The notes under the pieces: generated by a model
Seen by the model: the letters and a program-made list of their open reading frames with translations, nothing else
What the model was told of the DNA's origin: nothing
Databases searched by the model: none
NCBI GenBank assembly: GCA_024235915.1
Contig: JACKLO010000007.1
Coordinates: 186,001-250,000, forward strand
Source: Burkholderiaceae bacterium
Lineage (GTDB): Bacteria > Pseudomonadota > Gammaproteobacteria > Burkholderiales > Burkholderiaceae_C
Reading direction: 5' to 3'
DNA length: 64,000 nucleotides
Position numbers and translations under genes: made by a program
In this document: positions 49,655 to 58,524 of the stretch, piece by piece
How positions within the stretch are numbered: position 1 is the stretch's first letter
Layout: each line of letters begins with the position of its first letter

Positions 49655-52645
49655 GTGCCTGTTCATCTGCACTGTTTCGGAACGCTGCGCCTGTCGGTCG
49701 ACGGGGTCGAGCAGCCGCTGCCTGCCACCGCACCCGCGGTGCTGCTGGCGGTGCTGGCCTTGGCGAGCGGGTGGCTGGGTCGTGAACAGCTGGCGCTGCT
49801 CTTCTGGCCCGACGCCGGCACGGCCGATGCGCAGCGCCAGTTGCGCGTGACGCTGCACCGCAGCCGTCAGTTGCTGTCCACGGTGGGCGCCGAATCAGCC
49901 CTCGAGGCCGAACGTACGCGTCTGCGCCTGAACCTGGGCAGCGATGTGGCGCAGTTCGCCGCGGCGGTGGATGCCGGCGACTGGCCTGCCGCGGTCGCGT
50001 CGCAGCCAGCGCCTTTGATGGCTGGGCAGACCGTGCGTGGGTTCTCGGCACTTGACGAGTGGCTGGCCACCGAGCGTGAGCGCCTTCGAGGCCTGTGGCG
50101 GCGGGCCGCACGGGCGCAGGCCGATGCGCTCGAAGCCACCGGCAGTCCGGTGGCGGCCTGGGCACTGCTGCGCGGGCTGCTCGATGACGATCTGCTGGCC
50201 GAGGACACGCTGCAGGCGCTGCTGCGTGTGGCACCGGCCGCGGGGGAGCGTGCGGCTGCACGGGCCTTGTACCGTCGTTTCGCCGAACGAGCCCCGGTCG
50301 AGCTGGGCCTGCCGCCGCTGCCGCAGACCACGGCGCTGGCCGACGCCCTGGGCCATGTCGATGCCGCACCGGCGCCGGCATGGCCGCGCCCGGCACCGCA
50401 GCCGGAGGTGGACTGGCCCACGGTGTTGCGTGATCCGCCACTGCTGGCCCGCGAAGAAGCCCTTCGTGCTTTGCAGGGCGCTGCGGAGGGGCTGCTGGTG
50501 GTGGAAGGCGAGCCCGGCATCGGCAAGACGACGCTGGTGAACGCCGCATTGCAAGGGACACCGGTGCTGCGGATCGCCGGGCGCGATGTGCTGCAACCCG
50601 CGCCGCTGCAGGCCTTGGCCGTGGCACTGGCGCCGCAGGCCGCGCAGGTCGCGGCGCTGGGCCTGACAGCCGAGACGCGGCATGCCCTGGGCCAGTGGCT
50701 GCCCGCCCTCGCGCCGGGCGACCGACCACCGGCGTCCGACCACAAGGGCGCCGGCCCTCAGGATGCCCTGGCCCTGGTGCTCCAGCGATGGCCCGGCCCG
50801 GTGGTGATCGACGACCTGCAGTGGCTGGACGCCGACAGCGTGGCCGTGCTCGCCCGCGCGTTCACGGCCGGCCGTTGGTGGGCGACGCTGCGCCCGGCCG
50901 ATGCCGGGCTGGCGGTGCAGGACTGGCTGTCTGCACTCGACGCTGAAGGACGGCTGCAGCGGCTGCCACTGTCGCCGTTGCCGGCGGCGGCCCTGGCGCA
51001 GCTGGCGCAGGCGGTGACCGGTCGTGCCCTGCCGCGTTTTGCGGATTGGCTGGCTGTGCGCAGCGGGGGCAACCCGTTCTTTGCGCTCGAGACCTTGCGC
51101 AACCTGCACCAGGACGGTCGCCTGGCCGGTGATGCCGATGCCGGACGTGCCCTGGAAGCGCTTGCCGACGCGCCGCCGGCCGCGGTGCCGCCACGCGCCG
51201 CCAGCCTGGTGCGCCGCCGCCTGCAGCGGCTGGACGACGCCACCCGCCGCGTGCTGCGCGTGGCCGCGGTGGCGGGTGATGCCGAGGCGCTGGGGCCGTT
51301 GGCCGAGCTGGCCGGCCTGTCGGAGTGGGCGGCGGCCGAAGGCCTGGCCCAGGCCCAGGCGGCCGGACTGCTGACGGGCCGCCGGTTTGCCCACGAACTC
51401 CTGCGCCAGGTGCTGCTGGAGGACTGCCCGGAGCCGATGCGCGCGCTGCTGCACGCCGGCATCGCACGGCGACTGGCGTCGCGGCTGCCGCCGCATGTGC
51501 TGGCCGCGCACTGGTGGGCCGCCGGCGACCCTGCGCAGGCCCTGGACGCGTCGCTCACGGCCGCCCGGCTCGACGGTGAGCACGGGCTGCTGGACAGCGG
51601 TGAACGGCTGTTGGCGGACGTGGCGCGGCGGCTTGGCGATGCGCCGGCGCCGTCGCTGGACGCCGCGCGCATCGACGTGGCGCGGGCCTTTCTGGCCCGC
51701 CAACGTGTGGACCTGGACACCGCGCAGCGCTGCGCCGAGGCGGCACTGGCGGCGCTGCCGATGCCCGCCACGCGCCAGGCGGCGCTGGTGGAGTTGTTCG
51801 AGGTGGCGCTGTGGCGCGGGCAGCTGGTGGAGGCGGCCACGCTGCTGGCCCAGGCGCGCGAGATCGACCCCGACCGGCCCACGCTGTGGCTGGACAGCGC
51901 CAAGCTGGCGCACGCCCAGGGTGACGCCGAGGCCTGCGCCGAAGCGACGGCGCGCTACGTGCTGTGGCTGCGTCGCCAGCCGCCGGGCGCGGACCTGGCC
52001 GGTGCGCTGACGAGCCAGGGCGTGGCGCTGGACGTGGCCGGTCAGCATGGGGCGGCGCGGCCGCTGCACGAGGAGGCACTGGCCATCGCCCGCCGCATCG
52101 GGGCGCGCTACACCGAGCTCGAGGCGGCCGGCAACCTCGTCTTCTGCCTGGGCGAACTGGGCCTGGATGACGAGGCGGCCCGCGTCGGCCTGCGGGCGCT
52201 GGGCGGCGAGGGCGAGGTCTTCAACGCGCCGCTGGCGTCCAACACCGCCTACAGCCTGCTGGCGGTCGGTCGGCTCGACGACGCGGAGCGCCTGTACCGG
52301 CGCGTGCTGGCCAGCGACAACGCCTCGGCCGCCTGCGCCGCCAGCGGCAAGCTGCTGGAGATCGCGGCGCGCCGGGGGGCCGGTGCCACCGCCTTGGGCG
52401 CGGCCGCCGACGCCGTGTTCGCGGCGCTGGCGCGCACCGAGATGTACAGCGTGCAGGCCGGCGCGCTGGTGGCCGTGCTCAACCATGGCCGACCGCAGGA
52501 CGCGGCCCGGGTGCAGCCGTGGCTGCGTGACGAACCGCTGTACCCCGGGCTGCAGCAACGGCTGGACGAGGCGCTGGCGCGGCACGCGATGCGTGCCGAT
52601 GGAAGCCGTCGCACCCAGGTCACTGCTTCTCCAGGCGCCAGCTGA
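49655..52645 (+). CDS. Large BTAD/AAA transcriptional activator (SARP/LAL-like)
   Basis: This 996-residue cytoplasmic regulator has an N-terminal OmpR-type winged helix (about 5-100), a BTAD helical domain (about 105-235) and an AAA/NACHT-like ATPase. Walker A is VEGEPGIGKTTL (K291) and Walker B is VVIDDLQWLDADSV. TPR-like helices fill about 600-990. The N-terminal half resembles SARP activators of actinobacteria. Here it follows two PEP-CTERM genes and could control surface or exopolysaccharide functions. The start is GTG at 49655. Its 3' end overlaps the convergent lipoprotein gene by 26 bases. Confidence 0.82.
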   Translation: MPVHLHCFGTLRLSVDGVEQPLPATAPAVLLAVLALASGWLGREQLALLFWPDAGTADAQRQLRVTLHRSRQLLSTVGAESALEAERTRLRLNLGSDVAQFAAAVDAGDWPAAVASQPAPLMAGQTVRGFSALDEWLATERERLRGLWRRAARAQADALEATGSPVAAWALLRGLLDDDLLAEDTLQALLRVAPAAGERAAARALYRRFAERAPVELGLPPLPQTTALADALGHVDAAPAPAWPRPAPQPEVDWPTVLRDPPLLAREEALRALQGAAEGLLVVEGEPGIGKTTLVNAALQGTPVLRIAGRDVLQPAPLQALAVALAPQAAQVAALGLTAETRHALGQWLPALAPGDRPPASDHKGAGPQDALALVLQRWPGPVVIDDLQWLDADSVAVLARAFTAGRWWATLRPADAGLAVQDWLSALDAEGRLQRLPLSPLPAAALAQLAQAVTGRALPRFADWLAVRSGGNPFFALETLRNLHQDGRLAGDADAGRALEALADAPPAAVPPRAASLVRRRLQRLDDATRRVLRVAAVAGDAEALGPLAELAGLSEWAAAEGLAQAQAAGLLTGRRFAHELLRQVLLEDCPEPMRALLHAGIARRLASRLPPHVLAAHWWAAGDPAQALDASLTAARLDGEHGLLDSGERLLADVARRLGDAPAPSLDAARIDVARAFLARQRVDLDTAQRCAEAALAALPMPATRQAALVELFEVALWRGQLVEAATLLAQAREIDPDRPTLWLDSAKLAHAQGDAEACAEATARYVLWLRRQPPGADLAGALTSQGVALDVAGQHGAARPLHEEALAIARRIGARYTELEAAGNLVFCLGELGLDDEAARVGLRALGGEGEVFNAPLASNTAYSLLAVGRLDDAERLYRRVLASDNASAACAASGKLLEIAARRGAGATALGAAADAVFAALARTEMYSVQAGALVAVLNHGRPQDAARVQPWLRDEPLYPGLQQRLDEALARHAMRADGSRRTQVTASPGAS

Positions 52646-55097
52646 CGAAGCGCGAGACGTCACAACGCGATGTCGCACCCTCGGTCGCGTTGGCCAAGGG
52701 GAAGAAGGTGTCCAGTGTGGCGAAGGGCATGGCCACCCGCGACCGGTTGCAGATGTCACTGGCCTCGGCCGGCGGGAGCAGCGGCACCACGCCATCGACG
52801 AGGTTGTTGCCTGCGATCACCGTGGTGCTGTCCGTCGGCGCGGGCAGGACATGGGTCTGACCCGGCAGGTCCAGGGTGATCGCCAGCGTGTCGGACAGCG
52901 TATCGACCTCGACGAACTCGGGCAGCCGATCGGGGCATTCCCCGCCGTTGCCTGGAATCTGCGTGAACCGGGTTGCCCTGGCCGAGCGCGGGCCCGAGAA
53001 CCGATAGCGCGCCTCGTCCATCACCAGGCGCAGGCGTCCATCGGCGTCCTGCGCCAGGCTCAACGCCCCGTCGCTGCCGGTGAACCGTGCAAAGGCCTCT
53101 TCACGCACATGCTCCACCCGCTCACAGATGTTGCTCAGCCGCTGGGTCCGGCTCGAGGCGCCGAATGGAGACGCCTCGGCGAATCCTCCGCCGCTGCGGC
53201 TCAGGACACGCAGTGCAGTCCTTCGCCCGGGTGACAGCTCGTCGACGGTCTCGACGGCCAGGGTGATGCTGTGGGCGCTGACACGCTGCAACCGTTGCAC
53301 CGTCAGACAGACGTCGGCGTCGCAGAACGTGGAACCGTCGCCACCCTGGACCTCGACGAAACCAAGGCTGGCCTGATCGCCCGCGTCGATGACGTCGGAC
53401 AGTTCGATCGTGCCGCGCCAGTGCGTGCCGCGGGCCATCAGCAGGTCGAGCTGGAACACGCGGACCGGCACGTTCAGCACCTGCTTGTTCTCGTCGAGCA
53501 GCGAGGCGCAGGCACCGCCTTCCTGGGTCAGCGTCAGCGAGACATTGGCGGCATTGGCGGGGTCGAGGCCCGCGGCCGCCAGGATCTGCGGCACCGACAG
53601 GTCGATGGGCGCGGTGTCCAACGTGAAACGCGTACCGTTGTGCGGGCGACGCGCCAGCTCGGTGCCGGTGTGGTCGTCGGAGGTGATGCGGACCACGAGT
53701 TCGGCGCCGAGCGCCGTGCCGTCCGGGCAGCGCGACACCTTGACGGGGCCGGACAGCACGATCCTGCCCGCCCGTGGCGGGCGCACCTCGCCCTGCTGGG
53801 CGTACTGGCCCAGCGCACCCAGGGCCACGACGCGGGTGTCGAGGTCGGGGCGGTCGTCGAGGGCGTCGTTGCTGGCGAACACGCGCACCTGCAGCTCGGG
53901 CCCGGTGCACATGGCGGCATCAAGTTCCAGGGCCGCCGTGGTGTAGCGGGCGAAGTCGATGAACTTGCCTTCGCGGCCGGTGAACACGCCAAGGTCGATC
54001 AGCTGCGACACCGGCAGTGAACTGCCCCGCTCGCGGCACTCGGCAAAGGCGTCGGCGCGCATGCCGTCCAGCACCGCGGGGAAGACCTCGGTCCGCAGCA
54101 CGGTGCAGGCCTCGGCCAGGCCCAGCAACTGGCAGTCGGCGTCCACGGCAAACAGGCGGCTGAGCTCGCGGGCGCCAGCCGGGCCTTCGAGCCGGCCAGC
54201 GTCCAGGTCGGCCTTGAGCACGCGGGTGTACTGCTCGATGCTGGCGCGCAGCAGGGCGTTGACGTCCGGTGGGGCGGCGCAGGTGGCCGTCACCTTGCGC
54301 ACCGCGTCGGTGGCGCCCAGCAGGTCGCGCACGCGCTTGTCGAGGTCCGCCAGCGTGGGCGGTGCCGATTGCTGCAGCGTGGCCGCGGCACTGGCCTGCT
54401 GCGTGCACGCTTCGGCCTGTGCCTGTTGCACCTCCAGCGCCTGGCATTGCTGGACGAGGTCCACCAGCGCGTCGGACAGCAACTGGGCTTCGTCCATGGC
54501 GTCGCGCAGCAGCAGGGAGGCCAGCCGCCGCGTGAGGGCACGGGCCTTGGCCTGGCAGTCCTGCACCTTCAGTTTCAGGTCGCCGCCGGCGGGGCTGGCG
54601 GCGGCCAGCGCGTGGCGCCTGGCTGGGCCGGCCGCCGCTGCGCTGAGTCGCCGGCCACCGCCGTCGAAGCCCAGACTCGGCAGGGCGAGTGTGAAGCGGT
54701 CGCCGTTGCGCGTGGCCGCGGCGAGCACGAGGTCGCCGCCCACGTCCCAGAAGGCCTGGGTGCCGGGCGGTGCTGCGGGCAGGTCGATGCGCAGTTCGGC
54801 CGCCGCGTCCAGTCGCTGGCCCGCGGGGCTCAGGCGCAGGTGCAGCAGTTCACCCGCGACAGCATCCACCGGCAGTTGTTCCAGCGTGACCTCGGTGTCC
54901 ACCGCCAGGGCGTCGGCCGGCAGGGTCAACGCCGCGGCGTCGACGGTCAGCGTGCCGCCGGCGGCCGACAGGACGCGGACATCGCGCTGCACCGTGGCCG
55001 CGGGCACCTCATCGGTGCCGCTGCCGCCGCAGGCGGCCAGGCTCAGGGCCAGGATGGTGGGGACGACGTATCGAAGCAGGCCAGGGGAAGGGGACAT
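52620..55097 (-). CDS. Large lipoprotein with ZU5-like N-terminal domain
   Basis: This 825-residue protein has a lipoprotein signal with lipobox LSLAAC (Cys23) followed by GGSGTDE. Residues about 44-90 (AAGGTLTVDAAALTLPADALAVDTEVTL) read like a ZU5 domain. A helical, Cys-containing section follows (about 165-340) with coiled-coil character (QQCQALEVQQAQAEACTQQ). The remainder to 825 is beta-rich with many paired cysteines. I cannot assign a function. It is probably surface- or outer-membrane-attached. The 3' end overlaps the BTAD regulator on the other strand by 26 bases. Confidence 0.72.
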   Translation of the reverse strand: MSPSPGLLRYVVPTILALSLAACGGSGTDEVPAATVQRDVRVLSAAGGTLTVDAAALTLPADALAVDTEVTLEQLPVDAVAGELLHLRLSPAGQRLDAAAELRIDLPAAPPGTQAFWDVGGDLVLAAATRNGDRFTLALPSLGFDGGGRRLSAAAAGPARRHALAAASPAGGDLKLKVQDCQAKARALTRRLASLLLRDAMDEAQLLSDALVDLVQQCQALEVQQAQAEACTQQASAAATLQQSAPPTLADLDKRVRDLLGATDAVRKVTATCAAPPDVNALLRASIEQYTRVLKADLDAGRLEGPAGARELSRLFAVDADCQLLGLAEACTVLRTEVFPAVLDGMRADAFAECRERGSSLPVSQLIDLGVFTGREGKFIDFARYTTAALELDAAMCTGPELQVRVFASNDALDDRPDLDTRVVALGALGQYAQQGEVRPPRAGRIVLSGPVKVSRCPDGTALGAELVVRITSDDHTGTELARRPHNGTRFTLDTAPIDLSVPQILAAAGLDPANAANVSLTLTQEGGACASLLDENKQVLNVPVRVFQLDLLMARGTHWRGTIELSDVIDAGDQASLGFVEVQGGDGSTFCDADVCLTVQRLQRVSAHSITLAVETVDELSPGRRTALRVLSRSGGGFAEASPFGASSRTQRLSNICERVEHVREEAFARFTGSDGALSLAQDADGRLRLVMDEARYRFSGPRSARATRFTQIPGNGGECPDRLPEFVEVDTLSDTLAITLDLPGQTHVLPAPTDSTTVIAGNNLVDGVVPLLPPAEASDICNRSRVAMPFATLDTFFPLANATEGATSRCDVSRFVSWRLEKQ

Positions 55098-55203
55098 GGT
55101 GCACAGACATTCGGGCCGTTGATGGCCGGCATGGTGGCCGGCCCGCGTCTCCGCACCGTCTCAGCGGCGCCTGTCCCGACGCCGCCGAACCCGCAACCGA
55201 GGG

Positions 55204-55614
55204 TCAGCGCTGTGCGATGCCGATGCCGGCCGAAGGTTCGGCGGCCGCACCAAGCTGCTCGGCGTGATGGCAGTTGTCCACCTCGCGCCGCCCGGCCTTG
55301 GCATTGAGCAGCATCGACTTGGCCGGGATCTGCAGCCAGACGATGCCGGCCTGCCGGTCCTCCAGGCGGATGGCGCCGGTGCTGGTGGGCTCGGGGGTCA
55401 GCGTGTAGCGGGCCTTCCGGTGCTGAAGTTCGAAGTGGCCCGGGCGGCCATCGATGGCGCGCAGGTGCACGCTCTGCTTCATCTCGCACTCGGCGGTGCC
55501 GAGGTAGACCTGCTGTGCCGCTTCCATCTGCGCGGCGCTGAGGCCTTCGGCGGCAGCAGGTGCGAACGCGGTGACGAGGGCCAGCGAGGTGATGGGGGTC
55601 AGGAAGCGGTGCAT
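55204..55614 (-). CDS. Exported hypothetical protein, Burkholderiales type
   Basis: This 136-residue protein has a signal peptide (1-22, ending APAAA). YLGTAECEMKQSVHLRAIDGRPGHFELQHRKARYTL is followed by TGAIRLEDRQAGIVWLQIPAKSMLLNAKAGRREVDNC, a pattern I associate with small conserved secreted proteins of betaproteobacteria. Two cysteines may form a disulfide. GGAGATC precedes ATG 55614; an in-frame start at 55719 would remove the signal-peptide character. No function is known. Confidence 0.7.
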   Translation of the reverse strand: MHRFLTPITSLALVTAFAPAAAEGLSAAQMEAAQQVYLGTAECEMKQSVHLRAIDGRPGHFELQHRKARYTLTPEPTSTGAIRLEDRQAGIVWLQIPAKSMLLNAKAGRREVDNCHHAEQLGAAAEPSAGIGIAQR

Positions 55615-55715
55615 GCGGATCTCCGGGTTGATGCGGAGCCGATGCTCGCGGGGGCCCCGGTGTCCGGGCGTTCGCGACTGCAACCGGTGGCAAGCCGCAA
55701 CAGTGACCGGGCGCG

Positions 55716-56714
55716 TCACGCGTCGGCGAAGAACGCCTCGCGCACGGCCGCCGGCAGTTGGGGTTCGTCGGCCGTGGAGGTGCGATGGGCGCGCTCCAGC
55801 AGGTGCCAGAAGTAGCGGTAGCTGGCCCGATCGTGCAGCACGTCACGGTGGCGGATGGGGGCCCACTGCGCCGCCTGCGCGGCGAGCAGAATCTCCACCG
55901 CCAGGTCCACCTCGGCGGTGGTGGGCGAAAAAGCCTCGACGATGGTTTCGACCTGTGACGGGTGAATGCTCCACATGCGGGCGTAACCGAACTCGCGCGC
56001 CGCGCGGGTGGCCGCGGCCTGCAGCGCGGCGGCATGCTTGAACTCGGTGACCACGCAGTGTGACGGCACCTTGCCGTGCGCATGGCAGGCGGCGGCGATC
56101 TCCAGCTTGGCCCGCACCACCAGCGGATGTTCGAACTGGCCGGGCACGCCCATGGCCGACAGCGGGATGGCGCCGCGGTGGGCGGAGACGAAGTCCATCA
56201 GCCCGAAGGACAGGGATTCGATGCGCGGCACGGCGGCGATGGCCATCACCTCGCGCAGGGCGCCGTGGGTCTCGACCAGGGCGTGCAGCGGGATGCCGTG
56301 GCCACCAGCGGCGTCGATGGTGTGGATGGCGCGTTCCACGTCCTCCACGCCGCCGGGCTTGGGCAGCATCAGGTACGCGGGTGGCTTGCCCGCGCGCAGC
56401 ACGGTGCGCAGCACTTCGGCGAATCGCGGGTGCCCCCAGGGCAGCACACGCACGCCCACGCGCCCGAAGCGGTTGTCGTCACTTTCCAGCAGGCTGGCGA
56501 TCAGCCGTGCATGTTCCACTTCGGCCCCCACCGGTGCGCCGTCTTCGTTGTCGAGCGTGACGTCGAAGACGGGGCCCAGCCGTGCCTGCAGCTGCAGGCT
56601 CTTGCGCATGCGGTCCTCGACGCCGGAGTAGTGGTCGCAGACGGGCAGGGCCGGGGCCGACGGCTCTCCGGGGTCGAACAGGGCCTGGCGGGGGTGCAGG
56701 GCGGGCGTGGTCAT
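55716..56714 (-). CDS. HpcH/HpaI/CitE-family CoA-ester lyase near mdh
   Basis: This 332-residue TIM-barrel protein has VFDVTLDNEDGAPVGAEVEHARL, with metal-ligand acids, YLMLPKPGGVEDVERAIHTID, HALVETHGALREV with the second Mg-binding Glu, and MWSIHPSQVETIVEAF. It is longer than the itaconate-cluster CitE and lacks its N-terminal FVPGHRP motif, so it is a separate subfamily, nearer malyl-CoA lyase or thioesterase types. In related Burkholderiales a gene like this stands next to mdh, suggesting a link with malate or glyoxylate metabolism. Confidence 0.83.
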   Translation of the reverse strand: MTTPALHPRQALFDPGEPSAPALPVCDHYSGVEDRMRKSLQLQARLGPVFDVTLDNEDGAPVGAEVEHARLIASLLESDDNRFGRVGVRVLPWGHPRFAEVLRTVLRAGKPPAYLMLPKPGGVEDVERAIHTIDAAGGHGIPLHALVETHGALREVMAIAAVPRIESLSFGLMDFVSAHRGAIPLSAMGVPGQFEHPLVVRAKLEIAAACHAHGKVPSHCVVTEFKHAAALQAAATRAAREFGYARMWSIHPSQVETIVEAFSPTTAEVDLAVEILLAAQAAQWAPIRHRDVLHDRASYRYFWHLLERAHRTSTADEPQLPAAVREAFFADA

Positions 56715-56776
56715 GGTCTCGGGCCTCCGTGAAGACCCGAGGGTAGCGCCAATGCTGTCAGCCTGCCCCAGCGGAA

Positions 56777-57163
56777 TCAGCGGACGGGCATGTCGCCGCC
56801 GCGGGAGGCCACGGTGACCTGGCGCTGCTCGATGACGCGCAGCGACTCCAGGTCGGCGTCGTAGGCCACGATCAGGCGTCCGTCGGCGGTGGCGAACTGG
56901 CGGTCGCCGATCGGCTCGACCGTGCGCGCATGGCCGCGGTCGAAGGCGACCATCAGGTGCAGACCGGGGTGAAGCACGCGCATGGTGCGGCCGTCGCTCA
57001 ACGCGAAGCGGCCGGTCATGGCGCGCATCGTCGCGGCGTCGGGCAGTTCGACGCGGTGGGCGGTGATCTGGACCTTTGCGGGGTCGGCGGCCGATGCAGC
57101 AGGGGCAAACACCGGGGCAGCGATGGCCAGGGCGATCAGCGGAAGGCGTCGGGCGGCATTCAT
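56777..57163 (-). CDS. Exported hypothetical protein
   Basis: This 128-residue protein has a signal peptide (1-25, ending APAASA). The mature domain with MTGRFALSDGRTMRVLHPGLHLMVAFD and FATADGRLIVAYDADLESL looks like a small beta-sandwich. I do not recognise the family. It lies between the CoA-ester lyase and mdh, all on the same strand, and the mdh terminator lies upstream of it, so it probably has its own promoter in the 221-base gap 57164-57384. Confidence 0.6.
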   Translation of the reverse strand: MNAARRLPLIALAIAAPVFAPAASAADPAKVQITAHRVELPDAATMRAMTGRFALSDGRTMRVLHPGLHLMVAFDRGHARTVEPIGDRQFATADGRLIVAYDADLESLRVIEQRQVTVASRGGDMPVR

Positions 57164-57335
57164 GGGGATCCTCGTGATCAGGGTGGATGACGAGGCGATT
57201 GAGCGCCGGTGACAGCGGCGGCGTCCTGCGCCTTGCGATGTGCGCGCGGGTGCCTGTCGTCAGACGCCGTCGCGGACGATGAGTCGCATTGGCCCGGATG
57301 CTGCCCCGGCAATGGCCCTGCCCGCAGACGCCATG

Positions 57336-57360
57336 AAAAACGCCGGCACGAGGCCGGCGT
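57336..57360 (-). terminator. Rho-independent terminator of mdh
   Basis: On the minus strand ACGCCGGC and GCCGGCGT form a perfect 8-base stem with loop CTCGT, followed at once by a T-run (GTTTTTC). It starts 25 bases after the mdh stop. This is a good intrinsic terminator. Confidence 0.88.
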
Positions 57361-57384
57361 CTTCTTCCGCGCAGCGCGCGCGAA

Positions 57385-58371
57385 TTACAGCAGGTGCTTC
57401 ACGCCGTCCTGCTCGCCGGTCAGCTCGGCCAGGGTCTTGTCGATGCAGGTCTGGCTGAACTCATCGATGGGCAGGCCTTCGACGATCTTGTACTTACCGT
57501 CTTCGGTGGTGACCGGGAAGCCGAACATCACGTCCTTGGGGATGCCGTATTCGCCGTTGCTGGGCACACCCATCGTCACCCATTCGCCGTTGGTGCCCAG
57601 GGCCCAGTCGCGCATGTGGTCGATGGCGGCGTTGGCGGCGCTGGCCGCCGAGCTCAGGCCACGCGCCTCGATGATGGCGGCGCCGCGCTTGCCGACGGTG
57701 GGCAGGAACACGTCCTTGTTCCAGACCTGGTCGTTGATCATGTCCTTGACCGAGGCGCCGTCGATGGTGGCGAAGCGGTAGTCGGCGTACATGGTCGGGC
57801 TGTGGTTGCCCCACACGGCCAGCTTGCGGATGCTGGCCACCGGCTTGCCGGTCTTGGCGGCGATCTGGCTGGCGGCGCGGTTGTGGTCCAGGCGCAGCAT
57901 GGCGGTGAAGTTCTCGCGCTTCAGGTCGGGCGCGCTCTTCATCGCGATGTAGGCGTTGGTGTTGGCCGGGTTGCCGACCACCAGCACCTTCACGTCACGG
58001 CTGGCCACGGCGTTGAGCGCCTTGCCCTGGGCGGTGAAGATCTGCGCGTTGGCGGCCAGCAGGTCGGCACGCTCCATGCCGGGGCCGCGCGGACGGGCGC
58101 CGACGAGCAGGGCGTAGTCGGTGTCCTTGAAACCGGTCATCGGGTCGCCATGGGCTTCCATGCCGGCCAGCAGCGGGAAGGCGCAGTCTTCCAGCTCCAT
58201 CATCACGCCGCGCAGCGCCTTCTGGGCCTTCTCGTCGGGGATCTCCAGCAGCTGCAGGATCACCGGCTGGTCCTTGCCCAGCATTTCGCCGGAGGCGATG
58301 CGGAACAGCAGGGCATAACCGATCTGGCCGGCGGCACCGGTGACGGCCACGCGAACGGGCTTCTTGCTCAT
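57385..58371 (-). CDS. mdh: Malate dehydrogenase
   Basis: This 328-residue NAD enzyme oxidises malate to oxaloacetate in the TCA cycle. VAVTGAAGQIGYALLFRIASG binds NAD. LRLDHNRAASQIAAK carries the catalytic Asp, and IRKLAVWGNHSPTMYADYRFA the catalytic His. GVPSNGEYGIP and the length are those of the dimeric, eukaryote-like group common in Burkholderiales. It is divergent from gntR and the sdh operon across 153 bases holding a palindromic operator candidate. A strong terminator follows. Confidence 0.97.
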   Translation of the reverse strand: MSKKPVRVAVTGAAGQIGYALLFRIASGEMLGKDQPVILQLLEIPDEKAQKALRGVMMELEDCAFPLLAGMEAHGDPMTGFKDTDYALLVGARPRGPGMERADLLAANAQIFTAQGKALNAVASRDVKVLVVGNPANTNAYIAMKSAPDLKRENFTAMLRLDHNRAASQIAAKTGKPVASIRKLAVWGNHSPTMYADYRFATIDGASVKDMINDQVWNKDVFLPTVGKRGAAIIEARGLSSAASAANAAIDHMRDWALGTNGEWVTMGVPSNGEYGIPKDVMFGFPVTTEDGKYKIVEGLPIDEFSQTCIDKTLAELTGEQDGVKHLL

Positions 58372-58463
58372 GGAGGGCTCCTGGATCTCAAAGGTCCGGT
58401 CGGCGACCGGGGTGGAGGATGGGGCAAACCCGCAATTCTACGCTGGCGGCTGACGTGACTCTT

Positions 58464-58481
58464 ATGTCTTATGCAAGACAT
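58464..58481. promoter_or_regulatory. Palindromic operator candidate between mdh and gntR
   Basis: ATGTCTT (58464-58470) and AAGACAT (58475-58481) are perfect inverted 7-base arms around ATGC, in an AT-rich island of the mdh-gntR gap. It lies 43 bases upstream of the GntR start and 92 from the mdh start. GntR/HutC proteins bind such short palindromes, so autoregulation and control of mdh is likely. Confidence 0.7.
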
Positions 58482-58524
58482 GCGGGCACAATAGCGGGAT
58501 GTTCCGCGCTCCGGCCGCCTGCCC

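Noticed and set aside
49895..52795. A 966-codon open frame opposite the BTAD regulator
   Set aside because: Its composition is rich in Arg, Gln and His, as in other antisense shadows here, and it has no recognisable motif. The plus-strand frame has clear Walker motifs.
55716..56714. Naming the lyase near mdh as citrate lyase beta subunit CitE
   Set aside because: No citrate lyase alpha or gamma subunit genes or citC/citG are present, so a CoA-ester lyase of other specificity is more likely.
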